Shown: positions 16,310-24,285, counted from the first letter of the stretch. The stretch is 63,966 nucleotides of DNA from Bacteroidales bacterium (GCA_017438945.1 JAFRUI010000012.1:1-63966); one strand, 5' to 3'. Numbers and translations: made by a program. Notes: a model not told the origin generated them from the letters alone.

Positions 16310-17647
16310 TTATCTGGTCAGCCGTTTATATCGTTCAGTCTTGATTTTAAGGTCGATGAGGGCGTCGGTGTGCTGGTTCTGGGCTTGCAGGAGCAAGGTC
16401 TGGGCCTCCAGCAGCTCGGAAACGGCCACCATGCCTGCGTCGAAGTTGGCTTTCGTGTCGTGGAGGTTGGCTTCCGCGCTGCGCACGGAGGATTCGGCGA
16501 GCGTCACCTGACTGTTGGCCTCCTCGATGTTGCACCACGCCTGACGGGTCTCCAGCGCCATCTTCTCCACATAGTCGGCACGCTCGTTTTCGGCCTTTTG
16601 GATGAGGTAATTCTGCTGACGTACCTTGTGCGCCGTCTCCCACCAGCCCGTCAAAGGGACCTGCAATGTTATGAAGGCCAGTGCGTTGTAGTCGTAACGG
16701 TCGAAAATGAGACTGCCATACGAGGCGTTAGCCCCGATCATCAGGTGCGGCACGCTCTCCCCGATGGCGATCTCTTTCTTCAGCTTCTCCGCCCTGACCT
16801 GACAATCCAACAGCTGTTTCTCCGTCCTGCGATACACCGCGTTCCGGATGTCCGCATCCGTCGGGGCTTCGCTACTCAAATCTTGACCGATTAAATCTGT
16901 GAGCGCCAGATTTTCACTGTATTCCATGCCAATCATCTGGCAGAGAAGCATGGCGGAGAGGGTGATGCCGTTGTTAACTTTGAGCAGGTTGGATTGCATC
17001 TCGTTCTGCTTGAGCTCGACCTTCAGGACATCGTTGCGGGTCACCAGACCGGCTTCCGCTGCGACGGTCACATCGCGGTGCAGCGTATCCAGGAAAGTAA
17101 TCGCCTGCAGCAGCGTTATCCTTTTTTCGAGGAGCGAGACGGTCTGCCAGTAGGTCTCTTCCACCTGCTGCAAGACCTGGTCGCGGGTCAGCTGGCTTTG
17201 GTAGTGCGAGGCGGCTACCCCAACGTCAGCCAGCGCGTTGCCGCCCACGATCTGTCCGCCCATGAAGACCGGCTGCACGGCCGTCACCCCGACGCCCAGA
17301 CCGCCGTCGCAGAGCGAGATCTTGTCGGAGAGTCCCATCGCCGCGCCGTACTCGTAGTAGAGGTTGTGCAGCTGCTGCCGTGCCGCGGCGCTCCCGATGT
17401 CGTTGATGCCGTATTCAAGCAACGGCTTCGCGGGAACATAGCCGATGCCCGTGGCGCTGATCTGCGGGAAGTATTTCGTGCGGGCCTGCATCTTCACCTC
17501 CTGCGCCGCCTTCACGTCCAGCACGGCATTCTTCACCGCCGCGTTGTTCCGCAGTGCCATCGCCTTGCAGGTGTCCAAGGAGAGATGCTGCGCGGAACCC
17601 GCCACGCATCCCATGATCATCACTATGGTTATCCATGTCTTATTCAT
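16310..17647 (-). CDS. TolC-family outer membrane efflux channel
   Basis: 445 residues with a signal peptide (...MIMGCVAGSAQ). Two homologous helical halves are visible, each with long amphipathic helices rich in Ala, Gln and Glu (AAQEVKMQARTKYFPQ, LLEAQTLLLQAQNQHTDA), the pattern of TolC/OprM proteins. It is last in the minus-strand operon TetR, lipoprotein, RND adaptor, RND permease, TolC, and would form the outer membrane exit duct for the RND pump. The spacer to the permease gene is a mosaic of repeats (17680-17867). No repeat array marks its own stop, unlike most genes around it. Confidence 0.92.
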   Translation of the reverse strand: MNKTWITIVMIMGCVAGSAQHLSLDTCKAMALRNNAAVKNAVLDVKAAQEVKMQARTKYFPQISATGIGYVPAKPLLEYGINDIGSAAARQQLHNLYYEYGAAMGLSDKISLCDGGLGVGVTAVQPVFMGGQIVGGNALADVGVAASHYQSQLTRDQVLQQVEETYWQTVSLLEKRITLLQAITFLDTLHRDVTVAAEAGLVTRNDVLKVELKQNEMQSNLLKVNNGITLSAMLLCQMIGMEYSENLALTDLIGQDLSSEAPTDADIRNAVYRRTEKQLLDCQVRAEKLKKEIAIGESVPHLMIGANASYGSLIFDRYDYNALAFITLQVPLTGWWETAHKVRQQNYLIQKAENERADYVEKMALETRQAWCNIEEANSQVTLAESSVRSAEANLHDTKANFDAGMVAVSELLEAQTLLLQAQNQHTDALIDLKIKTERYKRLTR

Positions 17648-17679
17648 CGTTCTTCATCGTTTGTTCATCGTTATTCCTC

Positions 17680-17707
17680 CCAGGGGTTTCGCTGCGCTCA
17701 CCCCTGG
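17680..17707. repeat. Hairpin CCAGGGGT...ACCCCTGG
   Basis: An 8-bp stem with a 12-nt loop, the first of three palindromes lying side by side in the spacer between tolC and the RND permease gene. Confidence 0.6.
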
Positions 17708-17708
17708 C

Positions 17709-17743
17709 TACCGAGCTCTTGCCCCTTCGGGGCTGCTTAAGGA
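17709..17743 (-). repeat. Composite palindromic element, module A (copy 3)
   Basis: The core is GCCCC-TTC-GGGGC, with the same TACCGAGCTCTT and GCTTAAGGA flanks as the copy at 13.6 kb. Confidence 0.75.
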
Positions 17744-17763
17744 AGTTGTTTTGATACCCCCCA

Positions 17764-17792
17764 GCCCTTCGGGCATCCCCCCTAAAGGGGGG
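17764..17792. repeat. Double hairpin GCCCTTCGGGC and CCCCCC-TAAA-GGGGGG
   Basis: Two adjacent small palindromes (17764-17774 and 17777-17792) in the same spacer. With the neighbouring elements they make the tolC-permease spacer almost wholly repeat-derived. Confidence 0.6.
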
Positions 17793-17818
17793 AATGGTCC
17801 TTCGACCGTATCTTTTGT

Positions 17819-17867
17819 CATTCAGCATTCAGCATTCAACATTCAGCATTTAACATTCTACATCATT
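17819..17867 (-). repeat. Heptamer array (CATTCAG) containing the RND permease stop
   Basis: Seven units: CATTCAG, CATTCAG, CATTCAA, CATTCAG, CATTTAA, CATTCTA, CATCATT. In the sense of the permease gene the main word is CTGAATG, carrying TGA. The permease TGA (17863-17865) is in the last, degenerate unit. Confidence 0.85.
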
Positions 17868-20800
17868 TGAAGATTTGCCAGTACATCACGGGCAGCACCG
17901 TCACCACCAAGGGCAGCGAGAAGATGGTGCCGAAGCAGATGACCACGCCCATGGGCATCCAGAGGGCGGTGTGCGCCACGATCATCGGCATCACGCCCAA
18001 AGCCGTGGTCGCGGAGGTGAGGAAGATGGGGCGCATACGGCGGCGGCCCGCTTCGAAGGCGGCCTCCCGGGCACTGTACTGGTGCCGCTTCCGCAGACTC
18101 TCCGCGTACTCGAACATGATGATGGCGTTGCGCACGATGATGCCGATCAAACTGACCACACCCAACACCGCCGTGATGCTGAAGTCGAGACGGAAGAGCC
18201 AGAGACCTAAACACGCCCCGAACACGCAGATCAGACTGGCCGACAGGGTCAGGAACACGATGTCCAGCCGCCCGAAATGGTAGAGCAGGAAGATGAACAG
18301 CACCAGCACCGCCGCGATGAAGCTGAGGGCGATCTGCGGGATCACCATGTTGTTGGCGCCAGTCAGTCCGCCGTAGGTGATCTCCACACCGTCGGCCATC
18401 GCCGGCTTCAGATCCTCGTTGATGTACTTGTCGATTTTTTCCATCACCTTGGGTTGGCTGCAGCCGTAGTTGAGGTCGGCGCCCACGGTCACCGTGCGGA
18501 TGCTGTTGCGCCGGTTGATGACCGCGTCGTGCCATTCGGGACCCACCTCCGCCACCTGCCGCAACGGTACCCACGTGCCGGGAATGGAGGTGGGGATGAG
18601 GAAGTCTTCGAGGTCCTGGTAGGCGAGGGTGTCGCCGCTTTTCCGGGTGTAGAGCATCACCGGCACCTTGTAGTCGCCCTCCCACACGTTGGTGAGGTTC
18701 TGCCCGCCGAGTGCCGAGGAGAGGTACAGCGACAACATGCTCTGCGTGACCCCGAGGCGCGTGGCTTCGTCGCTCTTCAGCGTGATCCCGATGTCCTGCG
18801 AGGTCATGTCCATGTCGGAGTGCACCCAAGTCAGCTCCGGCATGGTGTTCAAGAAATTCTTCAGGGAGTCGGCGGCCGACTTCATCGCATCGAAGTCGTT
18901 GCCGGCGAAACGCACCTCCACGGGATTGTTGACGGGCTGGTAGTCAATCTGTTTGAAACGGATATAGGCGTTCGGGAAATGGTATTCGTATTTCGGTCCG
19001 TACTCGCGGATGAGCTTCAGGGTGTTCTTTTCGGAGGTGGTGTTGACGATGAACTGGGCGTAGTTCTTGTGCGCCATCTGCGGTGCGTAAGTGGCGTGGA
19101 AGCGCGGCGAGGAGCAGCCGATGAAGGAGGTCACGGAGGTCACCCGCGGGTCGGCGCGAAGCACGTGTTCCATGCTGTCGGCGATGGCCCCCGTCTGCTC
19201 AAGCGTGCTTCCCTCCGCGATGTGCATCTCCACGGCGAAGCAGTTGCGGTCGGCCTTCGGCAGCATCTGGATCTGCAGGCGCGTGAACAGGAACACGCCG
19301 AGAGAAATGGCGCTGACAGCCACACAGATGACGATAGCAGGGTGATGGAAACAGTGCGCCAGCACCTTGTCGTAAAGGTTCTGCAAAAGGACAAAGAATC
19401 GGTTTTGCGCCGCCTCAAACCGGTTCGGCGCGATACCGTCTTTGTTCCGCTTGATGAAAACCGTTGACAGATAAGGGATTATCCATACGGCATAGAAGAT
19501 GGAGCAGACTAACGCGAACAAGACCGTCCAGGGGAACAGCTGCACGAAGTCGCCCAACGGCCCGGTGATGATACGGGTCATCGGGAAGAACATGCCCGAG
19601 ATGGCCAGTGTGGCCAACGACATCGGGACGAAAAGCGTCTTGGTGCTGTTAAACGCTGAGTACCAGCGGGAATAGCCCTTCTGCAGCGTGTCGGTGTAGC
19701 CGTCGATGACGATGACCGAGTCATCCACGATCATGCCCAGCACCACGATGAGGGCGGCAAGGGTGACCGTGTTCAGCTCGATGCCGAAGATGTACATCAG
19801 CCCCATGGTGATGGCGGTGCAGACAGGCACGCTGGATCCGGACACCAAAGCTGTGCGCAACGGGAAGAGCAGCAGCATCACCGCGATGACCACGAGGATA
19901 GAGAAAAGCAGGTCGCGCAGGAACGACATCACCGACTTGTTGACCACGTAGGGCTGGTTGGTGATCTTGTGCATATCGACATCCGGTGGCAGCGTCTGCT
20001 TGCATTTGGCAATCTCGCTTTCCACCTTCTTGCCGAAGGCCACGATGTTGTTGCCGGGTGCCATCTCCATGGAAATCAGTACGGTGGATGCCCCGTTGTA
20101 TTTGATGTGGCTCTTGGCTTCGGCGTAACGGCGTTGGATGTCAGCGATGTCGCGAAGCCGTATTTGATGACCTAAAGGATCGGTGAAAATAATCTGTTCA
20201 CCAATCTCATATTCAGATTGATAGGGGATAGAGACATGCACTTGCGCATCGCCGGCTTCGTTCTCCACGTTGCCGCCCATAGTGCGTATGCCTTGCGTGG
20301 CCAGTTCCACCAATAGCGCCCGCTGGCTAATGCCGTAGGAGGCCAATTTCTCCTGATCCACCAAAACGGCGATTTCCTCGTTTTGCTGTCCGAGGATCTT
20401 GATGTTGCCCATCTCGGGGATGCTCCGCAGTCGGTCACAGAGCTGTTCGGCGTAGTGCTCCAGCTCGCGTGGTGTCCGCTCGGGTGATTCCACGGTCAGC
20501 AGCATGGAGGAGGTGTTGCCGAAGTCATCGACTACCACGATCTCCAGTACGCCCGCGGGCAACGAGGTCTTCTTGAACAGCTGCAACCCGTGGCGAATCT
20601 TCGACCAGGCACCGTCCTTGTCCTTCACCGACACGCGCAGTTCCGCATACACATAGACGATGCCGTTCTCCGTCACCGAGTAGGTCTTCTCTTTGTCGAT
20701 TTCGGAGTAGGTGAACAGGAAGCGCTCTAACGGCTTGGTGACCTGCTCCTCGACCTCCTGCGCCGTCGCGCCGGGATAGACCGCCGCCACCACGCCCTGC

Positions 20801-20937
20801 CGGATCGTGAACTGCGGGAACTCGTCCTTGTTCAGCTTTGTCAGTGCGAAAATGCCGAATGCAACCAAGCAAGCCACAATGAAGAAGATGATCTTGTGGC
20901 CGCGCATCGCGGAGAGGATATGGTGACGTTTATTCAA
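17863..20937 (-). CDS. RND-family efflux pump inner membrane permease
   Basis: 1024 residues, full length for an AcrB/MdtC-type proton-driven exporter. The first membrane helix (IIFFIVACLVAFGIFALTKL) is followed by a periplasmic porter domain (YPGATAQEVEEQVTKPLE is a family hallmark). A central membrane block contains GMIVDDSVIVIDGY, whose two aspartates correspond to the proton-relay pair of AcrB. A second periplasmic domain and six further helices follow. Its operon partners are the adaptor upstream and TolC downstream. It lies close to MdtB/C-like or multidrug pumps; the substrate cannot be told. The start codon is 2 bp from a 14-bp repeat array. Confidence 0.95.
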   Translation of the reverse strand: MNKRHHILSAMRGHKIIFFIVACLVAFGIFALTKLNKDEFPQFTIRQGVVAAVYPGATAQEVEEQVTKPLERFLFTYSEIDKEKTYSVTENGIVYVYAELRVSVKDKDGAWSKIRHGLQLFKKTSLPAGVLEIVVVDDFGNTSSMLLTVESPERTPRELEHYAEQLCDRLRSIPEMGNIKILGQQNEEIAVLVDQEKLASYGISQRALLVELATQGIRTMGGNVENEAGDAQVHVSIPYQSEYEIGEQIIFTDPLGHQIRLRDIADIQRRYAEAKSHIKYNGASTVLISMEMAPGNNIVAFGKKVESEIAKCKQTLPPDVDMHKITNQPYVVNKSVMSFLRDLLFSILVVIAVMLLLFPLRTALVSGSSVPVCTAITMGLMYIFGIELNTVTLAALIVVLGMIVDDSVIVIDGYTDTLQKGYSRWYSAFNSTKTLFVPMSLATLAISGMFFPMTRIITGPLGDFVQLFPWTVLFALVCSIFYAVWIIPYLSTVFIKRNKDGIAPNRFEAAQNRFFVLLQNLYDKVLAHCFHHPAIVICVAVSAISLGVFLFTRLQIQMLPKADRNCFAVEMHIAEGSTLEQTGAIADSMEHVLRADPRVTSVTSFIGCSSPRFHATYAPQMAHKNYAQFIVNTTSEKNTLKLIREYGPKYEYHFPNAYIRFKQIDYQPVNNPVEVRFAGNDFDAMKSAADSLKNFLNTMPELTWVHSDMDMTSQDIGITLKSDEATRLGVTQSMLSLYLSSALGGQNLTNVWEGDYKVPVMLYTRKSGDTLAYQDLEDFLIPTSIPGTWVPLRQVAEVGPEWHDAVINRRNSIRTVTVGADLNYGCSQPKVMEKIDKYINEDLKPAMADGVEITYGGLTGANNMVIPQIALSFIAAVLVLFIFLLYHFGRLDIVFLTLSASLICVFGACLGLWLFRLDFSITAVLGVVSLIGIIVRNAIIMFEYAESLRKRHQYSAREAAFEAGRRRMRPIFLTSATTALGVMPMIVAHTALWMPMGVVICFGTIFSLPLVVTVLPVMYWQIFK

Positions 20938-20938
20938 T

Positions 20939-20966
20939 GGTTATGGGTTATTGGTTATGGGTTATT
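20939..20966 (+). repeat. Two copies of a 14-bp unit upstream of the RND permease start
   Basis: GGTTATG-GGTTATT occurs twice, starting 2 bp from the permease start codon. The words are the reverse complement of the array at 11.96 kb and match those at 40.74 kb. Confidence 0.9.
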
Positions 20967-21020
20967 GAAGCTTGTGAATAGTGATTAGTGAATTGTGATT
21001 AGAAACTACTTTGGAGGTTA

Positions 21021-21048
21021 ATTATCAATTATCAATTATCAATTATCA
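21021..21048 (-). repeat. Heptamer array, four ATTATCA units, containing the adaptor stop
   Basis: Four perfect units. In the sense of the adaptor gene the word TGATAAT carries both TGA and TAA. The adaptor's last codons (ELIIDN) and its stop at 21032-21034 are made of this array. Confidence 0.92.
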
Positions 21049-22057
21049 ATTCTGCATTAAGATAAAGTTTGTCCATGCCGGCGGTGACGACGGTGTCGCC
21101 GGGGTGGAGGCCGGAGGAGACGAGTACGCCGTTGGCGACAAATTCCGAGGAGGTGATGAGACGGTGTTGCGCGCGGCCGTTCTCCATCACCCAGACGGAG
21201 AGGCCTTCGGGACGGGTTTGCACGCATTTGGCGGGAATCACAAAGCCTTGGTCGTCAGGTTGTTCGAGCATCACCTTGCAGACCATTCCCGGCAGGAGCG
21301 AGCGGTCGGCATTGGGGAAGGCGATCTTCACCTGGTAGCTGTGTGACAAGCGCGAGGAGGTCACGCTCCGGTCGGTGATGCGGCCCGTCATCATGCGGTT
21401 GTCCAAGGCGGGGACATAGACGTAGGCGTCTTCTCCGAGTTTCACGGAGTTGATCTCGCTTTCGGGTACCGAGAAGGTCACGCACACCTTGCCGAGGTCG
21501 AGAATCGTGACGGCGGGTTCGCCGGGCAGCAGCGAGCCGCCCGCTTTGGCGTTGCAACTGCCGATCACTCCCGATACAGGCGCCCGTAACGTGCAGTCAT
21601 CCAGCTGTTTCTTGGCAATCTGCTCCATTGAGCGGGCTTGCTCTAAGGTGGTCTGCATCTCCACCCACTTCACCTCGGCCAGACTGCCCTGGTCATACAC
21701 TTTCTTCAGCCGTTTATAGGCGTCCTCGGCCTGCTCCAGCGCGGCTTTGGCGGAGTTGTAGGCGTTCTGCGCGGTGGCGCTGTTGGCGGTGACGAGGATT
21801 TGTCCCTCGCGCACGCGGTCACCTTCATGCACATAGACGCGCTCCATGCGTCCGCCCATGGGGAAGCTCACCGCCACGGACAGGTTCTCCTCCACGGTGC
21901 CCACGTAGGTGCGAGTCATGCCGCCGGCCACCGTATCGACCACCAGCACTTCCACGTCTATGGGTGGACGCTCCTGTTTCGGCGCCTCGTGCTTGCAGCC
22001 GATTGCCACGGTACAGAATGCCGCCACGGCCAATATCAAGGATGTTGTTCGTTTCAT
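21032..22057 (-). CDS. RND efflux periplasmic adaptor (membrane fusion) lipoprotein
   Basis: 341 residues with a lipobox (AIGC, Cys 21). The domain order is that of an HlyD/AcrA adaptor: a first barrel-sandwich strand (YVGTVEENLSVAVSFPMGGRM), a helical hairpin with Ala/Gln/Glu heptads (about 105-150), the second half-motif (LRAPVSGVIGSCNAKAGG), then beta-barrel and membrane-proximal domains. It would join the RND permease to TolC. Its ATG lies 1 bp after the stop of the upstream lipoprotein gene. Its C-terminus and stop codon fall inside an ATTATCA heptamer array. Confidence 0.93.
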   Translation of the reverse strand: MKRTTSLILAVAAFCTVAIGCKHEAPKQERPPIDVEVLVVDTVAGGMTRTYVGTVEENLSVAVSFPMGGRMERVYVHEGDRVREGQILVTANSATAQNAYNSAKAALEQAEDAYKRLKKVYDQGSLAEVKWVEMQTTLEQARSMEQIAKKQLDDCTLRAPVSGVIGSCNAKAGGSLLPGEPAVTILDLGKVCVTFSVPESEINSVKLGEDAYVYVPALDNRMMTGRITDRSVTSSRLSHSYQVKIAFPNADRSLLPGMVCKVMLEQPDDQGFVIPAKCVQTRPEGLSVWVMENGRAQHRLITSSEFVANGVLVSSGLHPGDTVVTAGMDKLYLNAELIIDN

Positions 22058-22058
22058 G

Positions 22059-22595
22059 TCAGTTCTTTTCTGCGATGATGGTCATTTCCGGACCGCTGAT
22101 GGTGACGGCGCTGTTTCCGCTCTGCATTCCATTCCAAACCTCTCTGAGTATCAGGATGTTCCCGTTGACGGTTCCGCTGCCCTCAGCCGAGATGCGATAG
22201 ACGATGGTGGCTTCCTCATCTTGGTTGAGGTCGATGTCGATATCCGGGATGCTATTGGTGGAGAGGATGTTCGTGTTGAACGAGTGCGGGTCTATCAGCA
22301 GAGAGTCGCCGTGCAATGTGGCGTTCATCGTGTAGCATCCGCCGGTCATCTCGTTCATCGTGATGATGTAGCGGTCTTTGTCCGACTTGTCCCGCAGGAT
22401 GTTCATCTGTCCGTTCCGGTGGATAAGCCGGTAGGTCACCGCCCCGTCCTCGTCGGTCAGCGCCACCTCGCCCGAAAGCTTGTAGCTGTAGTCGCCGGTC
22501 AGCACCTGTCTGTCGCGATCGCAGGCCGTACATAGCACCGCCATGACGAAAACACAGCATAGCGCGGCCGTAGTTGTGCGTGCCTTGCCCCACAC
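22059..22595 (-). CDS. Lipoprotein of the RND efflux operon, function unknown
   Basis: 178 residues when started at GTG 22595. This start gives a normal lipoprotein signal (KARTTTAALCCVFVMAVLCTAC, lipobox LCTAC). An ATG at 22868 in the same frame would add 91 residues, but these are only translation of the palindromic element and of a 66-bp tandem repeat, so that longer form is rejected. The mature part is strand-rich and resembles small lipid-binding or lipocalin-like lipoproteins. It sits between tetR and the adaptor gene, 1 bp before the latter, and is probably an accessory of the pump. The GTG lies within the first repeat unit. Confidence 0.65.
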   Translation of the reverse strand: MWGKARTTTAALCCVFVMAVLCTACDRDRQVLTGDYSYKLSGEVALTDEDGAVTYRLIHRNGQMNILRDKSDKDRYIITMNEMTGGCYTMNATLHGDSLLIDPHSFNTNILSTNSIPDIDIDLNQDEEATIVYRISAEGSGTVNGNILILREVWNGMQSGNSAVTISGPEMTIIAEKN

Positions 22596-22803
22596 TGTGC
22601 TATGCTTGTCGTTATCGTTGACTCCGCAGTCCGAACCAGGTTCCTGGTTCAATCCCCACGCTGCGCTGCGGTTGTCGTTATCGCTGTCTCCGCAGTCCGA
22701 ACCAGTCTCGTGTGTCAATCCCCACACTGCGCTGCGGTTGTCGTTATCGCTGTTTCCGCAGTCCGAACCAGTCTCGTGTTTCAATCCCCACACTGCGCTG
22801 CGC
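22588..22803. repeat. 66-bp tandem repeat, three units plus a partial copy
   Basis: Each unit starts with CCCCACACTGCGC or a variant, at 22588, 22654, 22720 and (partial) 22786, exactly 66 bp apart. The last partial copy merges into module C of the composite palindromic element. The unit length is a multiple of 3, so the minus-strand frame stays open through it. The probable GTG start of the downstream lipoprotein gene lies in the first unit. Confidence 0.93.
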
Positions 22804-23014
22804 TTATGTGGGGTTATTAGCGCTTCGCGCGTCTTGCCCCTTCGGGGCTGCTCAAGGAAAGTTTTCATATATATTGGGGTTTTTCGTTAATTCCTCATTA
22901 AATCATCGCCTCATCGTTTCATCGCCTCATCGTGTCATCGTTTCATCGTTTCATCGCCTCATCGTCTCATCGTTTCATCGCCTCATCGTCTCATCGCCTC
23001 ATCGTTTCATCGTC
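22596..23014. other. Gene-free, repeat-only spacer in the RND operon
   Basis: This 419-bp stretch between tetR and the operon lipoprotein gene holds three repeat types end to end: the 66-bp tandem repeat, a composite palindromic element and the TCATCG octamer array. No extra gene or clear promoter box is visible in it. Confidence 0.7.
22786..22862 (-). repeat. Composite palindromic element, copy 4 (full length)
   Basis: Modules C (CCCCACACTGCGC...GTGGGGTTATTAG), B (CGCTTCGCGCG) and A (CTTGCCCCTTCGGGG) occur in reversed order. This is the most complete copy apart from the one at 7.36 kb. Confidence 0.8.
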
Positions 23015-23038
23015 TCATCGTTTCATCGCCTCCTCGTG
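22903..23038 (-). repeat. Octamer array, TCATCGNN repeated sixteen times plus a variant
   Basis: Consecutive 8-bp units TCATCG followed by TT, CC, TC or TG run in strict register. In the sense of tetR the unit NNCGATGA carries TGA; the tetR stop (23015-23017) is in the fifteenth unit. The array then continues 112 bp beyond the gene. The absence of unique spacers excludes a CRISPR. Confidence 0.95.
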
Positions 23039-23644
23039 TCCAACAAACTGCACGAACACGCTGTTGACGATCAAGTCGATGAGCATCTCGTAGGAGGGTT
23101 TGTACTGTTCGTATTTGTCTTCCACGAAAAAAGTGTAGCTCAGGCCGTTGAGGGTCACGCTGAGCATGTCGGCGAAGGCGACGGCCTGCTGCTCAACGGT
23201 TGCGGGCGGGTCGTTCGTCGGTTTGGCGTACCAGACCTTCTTGAACAGCTGGTGTTCCCAGTCTGAAAACTCGGCCATCCGATTACGTAAGTTGTCGAAA
23301 CGGAAGTCGTTGTCCTCCAGGTGTTTGTCTTTCATGGCCACCTGAAGTGTGCCGGCTTCGGCGAGGAGTTCCACGCGTGCGAGGAGGTATTGACGGAGGC
23401 GGGGCAGCACAGGTTGCTGGTCGCCGGCCATGGTCTCCGCCAGCCGTTGCTGGATATGGTCGATCTCCGAGATGACCGTGGTGCAGAAGAGTTCTTCCTT
23501 GTTGCTGAAATAGTTGTAGATAGAGCGTTTGGCCTTGTGCGCTTTCTGGGCGATGTCGTCCATGGAGGTCTTCTCGAAGCCGAACTTCCGGAAAAGTCCG
23601 CTCGCGACCTGCTGTATCACCTCGCCCGTCGTCGGTTTGTTCAT
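23015..23644 (-). CDS. TetR/AcrR-family transcriptional regulator of the efflux operon
   Basis: 209 residues from the ATG at 23644. Residues about 8-55 form a TetR helix-turn-helix domain (FRKFGFEKTSMDDIAQKAHKAKRSIYNYFSNKEELF, shown by its A-x-x-A-x-x-S/Y-x-x-YF pattern). The rest is helical, as in ligand-binding TetR domains. It is the first gene of the RND operon and probably represses it and itself. A TATTTTTG promoter box lies at 23672-23679. A longer frame reaching 23917 runs through the promoter and the divergent antitoxin gene and is not used. The C-terminal codons and stop are built from the octamer array. Confidence 0.9.
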   Translation of the reverse strand: MNKPTTGEVIQQVASGLFRKFGFEKTSMDDIAQKAHKAKRSIYNYFSNKEELFCTTVISEIDHIQQRLAETMAGDQQPVLPRLRQYLLARVELLAEAGTLQVAMKDKHLEDNDFRFDNLRNRMAEFSDWEHQLFKKVWYAKPTNDPPATVEQQAVAFADMLSVTLNGLSYTFFVEDKYEQYKPSYEMLIDLIVNSVFVQFVGHEEAMKR

Positions 23645-23671
23645 TTTTTGCACGTTTTTAGTTTCAGGGTG

Positions 23672-23679
23672 CAAAAATA
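23672..23679 (-). promoter_or_regulatory. tetR promoter -7 box
   Basis: TATTTTTG on the minus strand, 27 bp upstream of the tetR ATG. Its probable -33 TTTG (minus strand, 23702-23705) is almost back to back with the -33 box of the divergent toxin-antitoxin promoter. Confidence 0.65.
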
Positions 23680-23696
23680 CAAAAATTCCGGTTTCT

Positions 23697-23727
23697 TTTG
23701 TCAAATCGGGATTTTTTTGTATTTTTG
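23697..23727 (+). promoter_or_regulatory. Promoter of the toxin-antitoxin operon
   Basis: TTTG at 23697-23700 and TATTTTTG at 23720-23727 are separated by 19 bp, a textbook Bacteroidota promoter. Transcription would begin just upstream of the antitoxin ATG at 23754. The sequence TTTTGTCAAA around 23696-23705 joins the -33 boxes of both divergent promoters. Confidence 0.75.
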
Positions 23728-23753
23728 CCGTTGATATTAAACACACCAGAAAG

Positions 23754-24020
23754 ATGACAGCAGTGCAATTAAACACGATGAATACGGAATTGTGGCAGAG
23801 CATAGGTGCCATAGCCGACTGCGAGCCTCTGATGCGGAGACTGACTCGGTATGCCAAAAAGTTGGCGAAGGAGAAAAGAGACGAGGCGCTGATGAGCGAG
23901 GAAGAATACTTTGCCAAGATTGAACGAGCTGAGCAACAGGCAGCCCGAGGGGAAGGTATGGAATTGTTACCAGGCGAAGATCTGACTACTTTCTTGAAAC
24001 GTAACGGCTATGAAATATAA
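23754..24020 (+). CDS. Antitoxin of a type II toxin-antitoxin pair
   Basis: 88 residues from the ATG at 23754. It is acidic and helical, with a C-terminal tail (GEGMELLPGEDLTTFLKRNGYEI) of the kind that wraps a RelE/YoeB toxin. Its last 11 bp overlap the toxin start, the usual translational coupling of such pairs. The toxin type and this overlap make the assignment; no named antitoxin family is obvious in the N-terminal part. As usual it would bind its own promoter at 23697-23727 and neutralise the toxin. Confidence 0.8.
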   Translation: MTAVQLNTMNTELWQSIGAIADCEPLMRRLTRYAKKLAKEKRDEALMSEEEYFAKIERAEQQAARGEGMELLPGEDLTTFLKRNGYEI

Positions 24021-24285
24021 AGTATTCATTATGCCTGAGGCCGCAAGCGATTTGCAACGCCTTGCCAAAAATGAACCTAAAGCTTTTGCCAAGGCCAATC
24101 GTTTCATAGAAGAGCTTGCAGAGCACCCCAAGACAGGCACAGGTCATCCTGAACCGTTGAAAGGCAAGCCTGAAGGACGATGGAGCCGTGAAATCACTAA
24201 GAAACACAGACTCGTGTATCGTATTTTCGAAACCGAGGTGTACGTTGATGTATTGACTGCCTACGGGCATTATGGAGACAAGTGA
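24010..24285 (+). CDS. YoeB/Txe-family toxin (ribosome-dependent mRNA endonuclease)
   Basis: 91 residues, the usual length. The hallmarks of YoeB are visible: GHPEPLKG (general base Glu 48), GRWSREITKKHRLVYRI (Arg 67 and substrate-binding basic residues) and the C-terminal YGHY with His 87. It would cleave mRNA in the ribosomal A site when freed from its antitoxin. It opens the accessory island, whose genes run in the opposite direction further right, and may help to stabilise it. Confidence 0.9.
   Translation: MKYKVFIMPEAASDLQRLAKNEPKAFAKANRFIEELAEHPKTGTGHPEPLKGKPEGRWSREITKKHRLVYRIFETEVYVDVLTAYGHYGDK

Noticed and set aside
18277-19467. 396-residue plus-strand frame opposite the RND permease
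   Set aside because: It lies wholly antisense to a strongly supported permease and has a His/Val-rich composition typical of shadows.
22596-22868. N-terminal extension of the efflux-operon lipoprotein to the ATG at 22868
   Set aside because: The extra 91 residues are translation of the palindromic element and of the 66-bp repeat, and they would put the lipoprotein signal in the middle of the protein.
22903-23038. CRISPR-like array
   Set aside because: The units are 8 bp with no unique spacers and no cas genes are present.
23645-23917. Longer TetR start at 23917
   Set aside because: It runs through both promoters and the divergent antitoxin gene; the domain starts naturally at the ATG at 23644.
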